Of a stretch of 11,747 nt of DNA, positions 5,797 through 11,599 are shown piece by piece. The notes under the pieces are model-generated. The model was not told the origin of the DNA. It did no database searches and saw nothing but the letters and a program-made list of their open reading frames with translations. The translations under genes were made by a program, and so were the position numbers. Each line of letters starts with the position of its first letter. The first letter of the stretch is position 1. Source of the stretch: an uncultured Oscillospiraceae bacterium (GTDB taxonomy: Bacteria > Bacillota > Clostridia > Oscillospirales > Ruminococcaceae); contig URGQ01000044.1 of NCBI GenBank assembly GCA_900547385.1, forward strand, positions 1-11,747. The letters run 5' to 3'.

Positions 5797-5967
5797 TTAT
5801 CTCAGCTCCAGCAGCTTTCGCACTTCCTCCATTCGGGCAAAAAACCTAAAGTACAGCATTCGGTAATCCGGTGTATCACTTTGCAGGCAGGCTTCTTCAC
5901 ACTCCTGCTGTGCCGCGATGATTTTATCCTGTATCATCATAATTTGGATGCATTCCTCTTTTTCCAC
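5797..5967 (-). CDS. Small 56-aa protein, PDYR-x2-Y-x3-F family, divergent from XRE
   Basis: Read leftward from a GTG at 5967 it begins MEKEECIQIM and ends VRKLLELR. AAAGGAG (5977-5983, minus strand) is 9 bases from this GTG; an in-frame ATG at 5976 would abut that site and is unlikely. It is predicted to form two charged helices joined by a DTPDYR turn, with cysteines at 6, 23 and 27. K15, I16, Q20, E24, P33-D-Y-R, Y39, F43, R50 and L53 match the 73-aa protein encoded at 649-870 at a constant offset, so the two are paralogues. The function is unknown. Its promoter is covered by two operator-like repeats, so the neighbouring XRE protein probably represses it. Confidence 0.72.
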   Translation of the reverse strand: MEKEECIQIMMIQDKIIAAQQECEEACLQSDTPDYRMLYFRFFARMEEVRKLLELR

Positions 5968-5991
5968 TTTGAGCATCTCCTTTCACAAATC

Positions 5992-6020
5992 ATTTTAGAA
6001 CAATATGTTCATTTTGTAAA
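5992..6020 (-). promoter_or_regulatory. Leftward promoter of the 56-aa gene
   Basis: On the minus strand, TTTACA (6015-6020), a 17-bp spacer and TAAAAT (5992-5997) each match five of six consensus bases. Predicted start is about 5985, just before the ribosome-binding site. An operator-like palindrome fills most of the spacer. Confidence 0.75.
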
Positions 6021-6035
6021 TAGAACAATTTATTC
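5996..6035. promoter_or_regulatory. Two 15-bp operator-like repeats between divergent genes
   Basis: TAGAACAATATGTTC (5996-6010) and TAGAACAATTTATTC (6021-6035) are direct repeats, identical at 13 of 15 positions, 25 bp apart start to start, and each an imperfect palindrome of the form GAAC-N5-GTTC. One lies between the -35 and -10 of the leftward promoter and the other abuts its -35. They are likely binding sites for the adjacent XRE regulator. The half-sites resemble the Firmicutes LexA box, but the spacing is five bases rather than four. Confidence 0.68.
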
Positions 6036-6040
6036 ACCCC

Positions 6041-6046
6041 TATACT
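6041..6046 (+). promoter_or_regulatory. Probable -10 element of the xre gene
   Basis: TATACT matches five of six -10 bases and would start transcription at about 6053, almost on the ribosome-binding site. No good -35 lies at the right distance; the second operator-like repeat (6021-6035) occupies the adjacent space. Confidence 0.4.
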
Positions 6047-6064
6047 GTCCCTGGGGTGATCGTA

Positions 6065-6283
6065 ATGATAAAATACCAAAGGATCCGCGACCTGCGGGAA
6101 GATGCTGATCTGACCCAGCAGCAGGTGGGTGCGGCCATCAATGTGCCGCAGCGCACCTATGCCTATTATGAAAGTGGCGGCCGGATGCTGCCGCCACAGG
6201 TGCTTTGCGCCTTGGCCGATTTTTACAATGTCAGCGTGGATTACCTGCTGGGCCGCACCGATAAAAAAGAGGTCAATCGGTAA
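6065..6283 (+). CDS. XRE-family helix-turn-helix repressor
   Basis: A 72-aa single-domain Cro/C1-type DNA-binding protein. The five-helix fold covers residues 4-63: RIRDLREDADLTQQQVGAAI (helices 1-2), the recognition helix VPQRTYAYYESG (27-38), then PPQVLCALADFYNVSVDYLL (43-62), ending LLGRTD, which is typical of clostridial and phage XRE regulators. GGGGTGA (6053-6059) supports the ATG at 6065; a GTG at 6056 in the same frame is less likely. It faces the 56-aa gene across a 97-bp divergent region with two operator-like repeats, which suggests it controls that gene and itself. No other domain is present, so the signal it responds to is not visible. Confidence 0.92.
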   Translation: MIKYQRIRDLREDADLTQQQVGAAINVPQRTYAYYESGGRMLPPQVLCALADFYNVSVDYLLGRTDKKEVNR

Positions 6284-6309
6284 CATTGAAAATCGAAACC
6301 AGCTATGTA

Positions 6310-6357
6310 TTCCCCACAGTCCTCCACATTTACGGAACGGCTGTGGGGAAAGTTTTT
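6310..6357 (+). terminator. Probable terminator of the xre gene
   Basis: TTCCCCACAG (6310-6319) and CTGTGGGGAA (6341-6350) form a perfect 10-bp stem with a 21-nt loop, followed by AGTTTTT. It lies 27 bases after the stop codon. Confidence 0.65.
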
Positions 6358-6690
6358 AAGTTCATTACCTTCGTTTGACAAGGACGCACATGCTTTTCGG
6401 TGGTAGCTTTCTGCTGCCGATTTGCAGTTACCCCACATATAATGCGCCGCAGGCACCTTGAGAGCGTATCTGCGGCAAGGGGGCCTTGGGGCACAGCCCC
6501 AAGCGTGTTTTGGTATGGGGTCCCCGGCGGGACGCAAGGCCCGCTGGGGAAAGGAGGAGCGGCGGAGCGTTGGAGGGTTGCCTATCCCATAGGGATAGCG
6601 ACCCGACATGGAGCAAAGCCCGCGACGACGCGCACATACAAAAGTAGGCCCCGCCGGGTAGGCATGCTTACTATGCCTTTGCAAGGGGGC
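6358..6690. repeat. Noncoding hairpin chain ending in repeat A, copy 2
   Basis: I see no gene here. Hairpins follow one another: CTTGGGG with CCCCAAG (6485-6491 and 6497-6503), CCCCGGCGGG with CCCGCTGGGG (6522-6531 and 6540-6549, one G-U pair), and CTATCCC with GGGATAG (6582-6588 and 6592-6598). The stretch ends with the third instance class of the CGCCGGGTAGGC block at 6652-6684, where AGGCAT and ATGCCT form the inner stem. The flanking CTTTTG/CAAAAG hairpin seen in the other copies is cut down to caaaagtagg (about 6639-6648). The block ends seven bases before the stop codon of the leftward carboxypeptidase gene. Confidence 0.7.
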
Positions 6691-7911
6691 TTACCCCATG
6701 GCCAGCAGTCCCTGGCCCAGCCGCTGGAACGCCCGGCCGAAGGTCATGCGCTCCACGGCGGCGGCCGTTACCACCGGATAGCTGGCCACCGTTTGGCCCT
6801 CCACCGTCACGGTCACAGTACCTACCTCGGTTCCGGCGGCAATGGGGGCCTCCAGGCTTTCGGCCAGGTTCACCGTTTGGGTCATGGCCTCCCGCTGGCC
6901 CTTGGGGATGACGATCCCTTCCGCGGGCGGTTGGGCGGTCAGCTCCACTGTGGGAGCGGTACCGCGGATCACAGCCAGCGGCTCCAGCTCCGGCGGGGTG
7001 ATATTCACCGCGGCCAGGTTGGCGTAGCCCCAATCCAGCAGGGCCCGTGCCGCCGCAAAGCGGTCATTGCTGTTGCCGGCGCCCAGCACCACCGCGATAA
7101 GCCCCAGGCCATCCCGGCTGGCGCTGGCGGAAAGGCAGCAGCCCGCCCCATTGGTGGTGCCGGTTTTCAGCCCCGTGGCGCCCTGGTAAAAGCGCACCAG
7201 ACGGTTGGTGTTCACCAGGCTGGTGGCGCCGTTCCGCAGGGTATCCATCCATATGGTGGTGTAATCGGTGATCTTGGGGTACCGCAGCAGCGCCCGGCTC
7301 ATCAGGGCAATATCCCGCGCGGTGCTGTAATGGCCCTCATTATCCAGCCCGGCACAGCAGGCAAAGTGGGTATTTTCCAGCCCCAGCTCGGCGGCCTTTT
7401 GGTTCATCAGCTGCACAAAGGCTTCCTCGCTGCCCGCTACATATTCCGCCAGGCACACGGTAGCGTCATTGGCGCTCTGCACCGCTACCGCCTTCAGCAG
7501 GTCATCCACCGTCATCTCCTCGCCGGGCTTCAGCCATATCTGGCTGCCGCCAAAGCCCGCAGCCGCCTCGCTGCAGGTCACGGTATCGGTCAGGGCTATT
7601 TTGCCGCTGTCCAGCGCCTCCATAAAGAGCAGCAGGCTCATGATCTTGGTGATGGAGGCCGGGGGCAGCTTTTCATCAGCGTTCATCTCGTACCGCACGG
7701 TGCCGGTGTTCTGGTCGATGAGAATAGCGCTTTTGACCGGCAGAGAAAGCGCCACCTGCATTCCCTCGGCCTCGGCCACCTCCTTTTGAATCACCGCCGC
7801 GGGGATATTGGCATTGGGGATCTCCTCCCAAGTGGTTTCCTCGGCGCCCACGGGCACGGTAAGCAGCAGCCCCGCCAGTCCTGCCGCCAGCAGCTTTTTT
7901 ATCCCTTTCAT
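6691..7911 (-). CDS. D-alanyl-D-alanine carboxypeptidase (PBP5/DacF type)
   Basis: A 406-aa exported penicillin-binding protein that trims the terminal D-Ala from peptidoglycan stem peptides and so limits cross-linking. A signal peptide (1-23, ending VGA) precedes the peptidase S11 domain, which has all three active-site motifs: S86-I-T-K89, S147-A-N149 and K249-T-G251 (within GLKTGTT). A beta-rich PBP5 C-terminal domain (about 307-385) and an amphipathic end helix (about 388-405) for membrane attachment follow. ATG 7911 is chosen over GTG 7914 because the minus-strand AGGGAGGT site (7918-7925) is then 7 bases away. Whether it serves vegetative wall (DacA) or spore cortex (DacF/DacB) cannot be decided. 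No terminator is obvious at its end, where repeat A begins. Confidence 0.93.
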   Translation of the reverse strand: MKGIKKLLAAGLAGLLLTVPVGAEETTWEEIPNANIPAAVIQKEVAEAEGMQVALSLPVKSAILIDQNTGTVRYEMNADEKLPPASITKIMSLLLFMEALDSGKIALTDTVTCSEAAAGFGGSQIWLKPGEEMTVDDLLKAVAVQSANDATVCLAEYVAGSEEAFVQLMNQKAAELGLENTHFACCAGLDNEGHYSTARDIALMSRALLRYPKITDYTTIWMDTLRNGATSLVNTNRLVRFYQGATGLKTGTTNGAGCCLSASASRDGLGLIAVVLGAGNSNDRFAAARALLDWGYANLAAVNITPPELEPLAVIRGTAPTVELTAQPPAEGIVIPKGQREAMTQTVNLAESLEAPIAAGTEVGTVTVTVEGQTVASYPVVTAAAVERMTFGRAFQRLGQGLLAMG

Positions 7912-7969
7912 CACATGACCTCCCTTTTAATCCGCTTTATCCCATTCCTATGCGGGGAAGGGGAGGAAT

Positions 7970-8055
7970 TTGCAGGGGGCGCTCGCCGCAGGGGGATACT
8001 TTTCTTCACAGAAAAGCAACCCCACGCCGGGTAGGCGTGCTTGCTTGGCCTTTGC
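7970..8055 (+). repeat. Dispersed repeat A, copy 3
   Basis: This begins TTGCAGGGGGC and GCTCGCCGC (7970-7990), followed by the hairpin CTTTTCT/AGAAAAG (7999-8005 and 8010-8016) and then CGCCGGGTAGGC (8025-8036) through GCCTTTGC (8048-8055). It has the same order of modules as copy 1, with a different hairpin sequence but the same TTTT/AAAA core. It occupies the spacer between jag and the carboxypeptidase gene. Confidence 0.75.
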
Positions 8056-8098
8056 GGGTGCGGGACTTTTTTCCTACACAAGGTATGATTGGGACGCG

Positions 8099-8129
8099 AA
8101 AGGCCCCCGGAAAGATCCGGGGGCCTTTT
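8099..8129. terminator. Terminator downstream of jag
   Basis: AAAGGCCCCCGG (8099-8110) and CCGGGGGCCTTT (8117-8128) form a perfect 12-bp inverted repeat, 8 bases after the leftward jag stop codon. Its A/T ends allow action on either strand. Confidence 0.88.
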
Positions 8130-8136
8130 GTGGGGA

Positions 8137-9249
8137 TTAGATATCAATTTTACCGTAGCGCTTGCCGGTATTCGCGGAGAGGATCTCCTGCTCCACAGCG
8201 CTCTTTTCGCTCTTGGGGGCAGTTTCGGCCTGCTCCCGGCGGACGGGACCGCCGATAGCGGGCGGATCCTCCAGGCGGGGACGGCGCTCACCGGCGGGAC
8301 GGCTGCGGCGCTCACCGCCGTTGCCACGGCCACCGTTGCCGCGTCGGTTGCCGCCACGACCATTCCGGCCGCCACGGCCGCCCTCACGGCTGCCTTCCTT
8401 GCCGCCGGTAGGCGGTACGGTGGAGCTGATCACCACACGGCGGTTGGGTTCCACACCGGTGGAGGAGCTGGTAGCGCCCTTGACGGTGGAAACCGCGCCA
8501 TGGATGATGCGGCGCTCATAGGGGTTCATCGGCTCCAGCGTGATGCTGCGGCCGGTGCGCACAGCCTGGTTGGCCAGCTTGCGGGCCAGGGCCTCCAGGG
8601 TACGGGCGCGCTTTTCACGGTAATTGCCGCTATCGATGGAAAGGCGGATATACACGCCCTCACCGCGGTTGGCTACCAGACTGGCCAGGTACTGGATGGC
8701 ATCCAGGGTCTCGCCCCGGCGGCCGATGACGCCGCCGATTTGCTCACCTGCCAGCTGCAGGCGGACATTTTCCTCGTAGTAGCGGGGAGTCAAGGTAAAG
8801 TCGGTTAGGCCCATGGCCTTTAGGATCTCGGTGACATAGGCGGCGGCCTTTTCTACCTTGGCGCGTACCTCCTCGGTCGGTTCGATCTCCACCGGGGCGA
8901 CCTTTTCCTCCTCGATGGCGCGGGGCTTTTCGGATTTTTCGGGTTTTTCGGTCTTTACGGGCTTTTCAGCCTTTACGGGCTTTTCGGCACGCTCGGCCTT
9001 GGGGGGCTTATTCTCCCTGCGGGGAGCCTCCTGCCGGCGGGGCTTTTCGCTCCGGGCGGGCTTTTCATCGGGCAGCTCCACCCATACGCGCACCTTGGCG
9101 GGCAGCTTCTTCAAGCCCAGGAACCCGCCCTTACGGGGCAGGTCAATGATCTCGAACTGCACCTCATCGCGGGGCAGGCCCAGCAGCAGCGCACCGCTTT
9201 CGATCGCGGCATTGGCATCCACGCCGGTAGCAATGATCTCTTTTATCAT
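8137..9249 (-). CDS. jag: Jag/KhpB RNA-binding protein with Arg/Gly-rich tail
   Basis: A 370-aa cytoplasmic protein, much longer than the usual 200-250. The Jag_N domain (1-52, with DLPRKGGFLGL) is followed by a charged linker (61-125) containing repeated EKP units, a KH domain (about 126-204) with the RNA-contacting loop G176-R-R-G179, and an R3H domain (about 207-272) with NPYERRIIH (242-250) holding the R-x3-H signature. After this comes a basic Arg/Gly-rich tail (about 283-325, several GGR/GGN units) and a charged end. In Firmicutes KhpB works with KhpA as an RNA chaperone linked to cell elongation and division and lies beside yidC (spoIIIJ). GAGGT on the minus strand (9258-9262) supports the start. 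It is 27 bases behind yidC and is followed by a terminator. Confidence 0.95.
   Translation of the reverse strand: MIKEIIATGVDANAAIESGALLLGLPRDEVQFEIIDLPRKGGFLGLKKLPAKVRVWVELPDEKPARSEKPRRQEAPRRENKPPKAERAEKPVKAEKPVKTEKPEKSEKPRAIEEEKVAPVEIEPTEEVRAKVEKAAAYVTEILKAMGLTDFTLTPRYYEENVRLQLAGEQIGGVIGRRGETLDAIQYLASLVANRGEGVYIRLSIDSGNYREKRARTLEALARKLANQAVRTGRSITLEPMNPYERRIIHGAVSTVKGATSSSTGVEPNRRVVISSTVPPTGGKEGSREGGRGGRNGRGGNRRGNGGRGNGGERRSRPAGERRPRLEDPPAIGGPVRREQAETAPKSEKSAVEQEILSANTGKRYGKIDI
8275..8403 (-). repeat. Arg/Gly-rich repeat tail coding segment of jag
   Basis: This encodes residues 283-325 of Jag, dominated by Gly, Arg and Asn in units such as GGRNGRGG and GNGGRGNGG. RGG-type tails usually bind RNA and are disordered. 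Short repeated GCC/CGG-rich codons could expand or contract by slippage. Confidence 0.7.
8923..8985 (-). repeat. EKP tandem-repeat coding segment of jag
   Basis: This encodes residues 89-109 of Jag, with EKP appearing four times at 3-7 residue spacing (EKPVKAEKPVKTEKPEKSEK, then P). The DNA shows repeated CGGGCTTTTC-like units. It is a flexible charged spacer between Jag_N and the KH domain. Confidence 0.7.
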
Positions 9250-9276
9250 ATTCAGTTACCTCGTTATTCGGCGGCA

Positions 9277-10317
9277 TCAATCATCGATGTATTCATCGCC
9301 GTACTTTTCGGCATAGCGGCGGCGGGCTTCCTTTATCTTTTCCTTATCGGAAAGATAGGTGGTATCCTCCACCTTTTCGCCGTTCTTCAGGGCTTCCTTG
9401 GCCCGTTTCTTGGCCTCGATGCGCTCCTGGCGCTCCCGCTCGGCACGCTCCTTGGCCTCGGCCTGCAGCTTTTCGGCTACTTCCTTGGGGTTGTAGATCT
9501 TATTGAGCACAAGGGACTGAACACAGCCGAACACATTGGAAAGGGTCCAGTAGATACCTACGCCGATGGGCACCATGAAGGTGAACCAGATGGAGATGAG
9601 GGGCATGATATACATCATCATCTTCATGCTGGCGCCGGCCTGGCCCATATTGGGGCTGTTCTTCATGGAAATGATGGAAGAAAGCAGCGCGGTAAGACCG
9701 GAGAGCAGCGGGATGATGACCAGCCAGTTCCAGCCGCCCTGCCAGGGCAGGTTGGGAGTGCCGGAAAGATCCATACCAAGGAAGCCCATATCAAGGGACT
9801 GGATCTTGGCGATGACATCGGCGCCTACGCTGGAATAAGCGGCGGGATTCTGCATGACGCTCTGGTAAATGCTGATCTGGGGGGCGTAGCCAGTGGTGGC
9901 GATGCCCAGGGTGCCCGCGACCTCGGTGAGGGCGGCGATGGTCTCCTTGGAGAAGCGCAGCAGGTGGGTCAGGGGCTTGTACACTACATCCAACAGACCA
10001 AAGATGACCGGGAACTGAATGAGTAGGGTGCCGCAGCCACTCATGGGGTTGTAGTTTTCCTTGGCGTACAGAGCCTGCAGCTCCTCATTCATTTTGGCCT
10101 GGTTATTTTTGTACTTGGCCTGGATCTCCTGGATCTTGGGCTGGATGATCTGCATCTTTACGGTGGATTTCTGCTGCTTGAGGCCCAGAGGGAACAGGAG
10201 CAGCTTAACGATGAGGGTAAAGAGCACCAGCGCCACGCCGTAATTACTTACCAGGTGGTACAGGCCATACATCAGCCACCCAAAGGGGTAGCCGAAAACT
10301 GTCATAATAAAATTCAT
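9277..10317 (-). CDS. yidC: Membrane protein insertase YidC/Oxa1 (SpoIIIJ type)
   Basis: A 346-aa integral membrane protein that inserts and folds membrane proteins, alone or with Sec. Five hydrophobic spans (about 25-45, 95-118, 196-217, 233-252, 253-272) match the Oxa1 core. Lys38 in LIVKLLLFPL stands at the position of the conserved groove Arg/Lys, followed by the coiled cytoplasmic hairpin QPKIQEIQAKYK (59-70). The C-terminus (about 277-346) is a long charged helix rich in Lys, Arg and Glu, a likely ribosome contact. There is no lipobox, unlike B. subtilis SpoIIIJ. GGAGG on the minus strand (10327-10331) supports the start. Its ATG overlaps the yidD stop as ATGA. The partner gene jag follows. 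Confidence 0.97.
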   Translation of the reverse strand: MNFIMTVFGYPFGWLMYGLYHLVSNYGVALVLFTLIVKLLLFPLGLKQQKSTVKMQIIQPKIQEIQAKYKNNQAKMNEELQALYAKENYNPMSGCGTLLIQFPVIFGLLDVVYKPLTHLLRFSKETIAALTEVAGTLGIATTGYAPQISIYQSVMQNPAAYSSVGADVIAKIQSLDMGFLGMDLSGTPNLPWQGGWNWLVIIPLLSGLTALLSSIISMKNSPNMGQAGASMKMMMYIMPLISIWFTFMVPIGVGIYWTLSNVFGCVQSLVLNKIYNPKEVAEKLQAEAKERAERERQERIEAKKRAKEALKNGEKVEDTTYLSDKEKIKEARRRYAEKYGDEYIDD

Positions 10318-10694
10318 AAGGATGGTCCTCCGTTCCCATTTTCATGGGGAATAGTTTCCTCGCCGGTATTTTCTCCGACAGGGGGCTGGGAAGGGTGCGC
10401 CGCCTGCTGCTTTTCCTGCTCGGCGCCGGCAAAGGGGCGCAGGGAAAAGCGCTGGGGCACCGGATCGTACCCCGGGCGGCCAAAGGGCTGGCACCGTGCC
10501 ACACGGCACAGGGTCAGCAGGCTCCCCCGGATGGGGCCAAAGCGCCGCAGCGCCGTGACCGCGTAGCAGGAGCAGGTGGGGGAAAATCGGCATCTGGGAG
10601 GAATAAGGGGGGAGATGCACTTCTGGTAGAACCTGATGGGCAGGATCAATAGCTCGCTGCATATTTTTTTTAGAAATTGCCACACCCGCTTCAT
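10314..10694 (-). CDS. yidD: Membrane protein insertion efficiency factor YidD
   Basis: A 126-aa protein. An amphipathic N-terminal helix (about 3-20) would bind the inner face of the membrane. The family core runs PIRFYQKCISPL (19-30), PPRCRFSPTCSCYA (32-45), then GPIRG (53-57) and FGRPGYDPVP (71-80), including the conserved cysteines 35, 41 and 43. It helps YidC-dependent insertion. Residues after about 84 are a non-conserved Gln/Pro-rich tail that extends it beyond the usual 70-90. The start overlaps the rnpA stop (ATGA) and the end overlaps the yidC start (ATGA), so translation of all three is probably coupled. GGAGG of its ribosome-binding site lies within the end of rnpA. Confidence 0.95.
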   Translation of the reverse strand: MKRVWQFLKKICSELLILPIRFYQKCISPLIPPRCRFSPTCSCYAVTALRRFGPIRGSLLTLCRVARCQPFGRPGYDPVPQRFSLRPFAGAEQEKQQAAHPSQPPVGENTGEETIPHENGNGGPSL

Positions 10695-11053
10695 GTCTGT
10701 CCCGCCTCCCGCACCGCGGATGGCGCCGCCGTTAATGCGGCGATCTGCTGCAGCATAGCCTGCTGTACCGGCTGCATTTTGCAGTGGGCGGTACGGCTGC
10801 GGGCCACAAAAATGAAATCATAGCCCTGGGGCAGCTGCTGCTCCAAACCGGTATAGGCGGCACGGATGACGCGCTTGGCGCGGTTGCGGCGGACGGCATC
10901 GCCCACGCGCTTGCTGGCGGTGATGCCGATGCGGTTATGTCCCAGCCGGTTGCGGGCACAGTAGGTGACCAGCAGCGGGCCGGTTTTTGTCTTTGCCCGG
11001 CGGTACATGCGGGTAAAGTCGCGGTTTTTCTTGATGATGACGGTGGTTTTCAT
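10691..11053 (-). CDS. rnpA: Ribonuclease P protein component
   Basis: A 120-aa basic protein that assists the RNase P RNA in cutting tRNA 5' leaders. The ATG at 11053 is chosen because MKTTVIIKKNRDFTRMYRR fits the family N-terminus and GGAAGGGA lies just upstream on the minus strand (11062-11069); the frame stays open for 30 further codons without family similarity. The RNR signature is R55-R-N-R-A-K-R-V-I-R64, preceded by GITASKRVGDAV (43-54). The C-terminal 20 residues are Ala-rich. It is separated from rpmH by 178 bases that include a terminator, an arrangement less tight than in many bacteria. Confidence 0.97.
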   Translation of the reverse strand: MKTTVIIKKNRDFTRMYRRAKTKTGPLLVTYCARNRLGHNRIGITASKRVGDAVRRNRAKRVIRAAYTGLEQQLPQGYDFIFVARSRTAHCKMQPVQQAMLQQIAALTAAPSAVREAGQT

Positions 11054-11190
11054 GGTTTGGGTCCCTTCCCTGCGCCGCGGGAGAAGCGGGCAGTAGTGCG
11101 GCGTGCCGGACTGAGAAGAAAGAGGAGAGGGCGTCCCTTTCACACCGCTGCCTTCGCGTTTTCAGTTCCCTGTGGTATGTGCGGTCAAAC

Positions 11191-11226
11191 TAAAAACAAT
11201 GCCCACGGCATAGGCGCTGTGGGCAT
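11191..11226 (-). terminator. Terminator/attenuator between rpmH and rnpA
   Basis: On the minus strand ATGCCCAC and GTGGGCAT form an 8-bp stem (plus-strand arms 11199-11206 and 11219-11226) followed by TTGTTTTTA. It begins 5 bases after the rpmH stop and would lower transcription of rnpA relative to rpmH. Confidence 0.78.
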
Positions 11227-11231
11227 CTTTC

Positions 11232-11366
11232 TTAGTGGGTCAGTCTGGCTCTGCCCTTGGCGCGTCTGCGGGCCAGGACCTTGCGGCCATTGGCGGTAGC
11301 CATTCTCTTTCTGAACCCATGGACTTTGCTTCTCTGTCTCTTTTTAGGCTGATAGGTTCTGAGCAT
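11232..11366 (-). CDS. rpmH: 50S ribosomal protein L34
   Basis: A 44-aa highly basic protein of the large ribosomal subunit: MLRTYQPKKRQRSKVHGFRK, then RMATANGRKVLARRRAKGRA and RLTH, the usual full length and the universal L34 pattern. AAGGAGG on the minus strand (11376-11382) is 9 bases from the ATG at 11366. The frame extends upstream but without conservation. It is the first gene of the leftward block and has a strong promoter. Confidence 0.98.
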   Translation of the reverse strand: MLRTYQPKKRQRSKVHGFRKRMATANGRKVLARRRAKGRARLTH

Positions 11367-11438
11367 CGTTCTTCCCCTCCTTCCGGGTCTTGGCGGCGGC
11401 CCCGGCGCGGGAGCCTGCCTGATGTGGTCGGCCACCTG

Positions 11439-11457
11439 TACCAACGCGCTATTGGTA
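11439..11457 (-). promoter_or_regulatory. Hairpin in the rpmH leader
   Basis: TACCAA (11439-11444) and TTGGTA (11452-11457) pair around a 7-nt loop, shortly after the predicted rpmH transcription start (about 11472). It may stabilise the leader or take part in L34 feedback; nothing further can be shown. Confidence 0.4.
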
Positions 11458-11478
11458 GAGATGACCCTGCAATTTTGA

Positions 11479-11508
11479 ATTATACCTTAATTCTTGTCCC
11501 TCTGTCAA
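11479..11508 (-). promoter_or_regulatory. Strong promoter of rpmH
   Basis: On the minus strand a perfect TTGACA (plus 11503-11508), an 18-bp spacer and a perfect TATAAT (plus 11479-11484) lie about 105 bases upstream of rpmH. This is the best consensus promoter in the window, as expected for a ribosomal protein gene. Confidence 0.92.
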
Positions 11509-11599
11509 GAAAAAGCTACTGTTTTTGCGGGATTTTATTGCCCTGCGGCGTAAATAGTGGCCGCCCTGCCGGATGGGTACAAGATGTGGGGAGGGCGTA

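Noticed and set aside
6400..8034. Long rightward open frame of 544 codons
   Set aside because: It is antisense to the D,D-carboxypeptidase gene, which has a signal peptide and all three active-site motifs. The opposite frame is low-complexity (Gly, His, Gln, Ala) and runs through hairpin repeats; this is a usual artefact of GC-rich codon use.
8089..8808. Rightward open frames opposite jag
   Set aside because: They are shadows of the Jag coding sequence, Ala/Thr/Gly-rich with no family signature.
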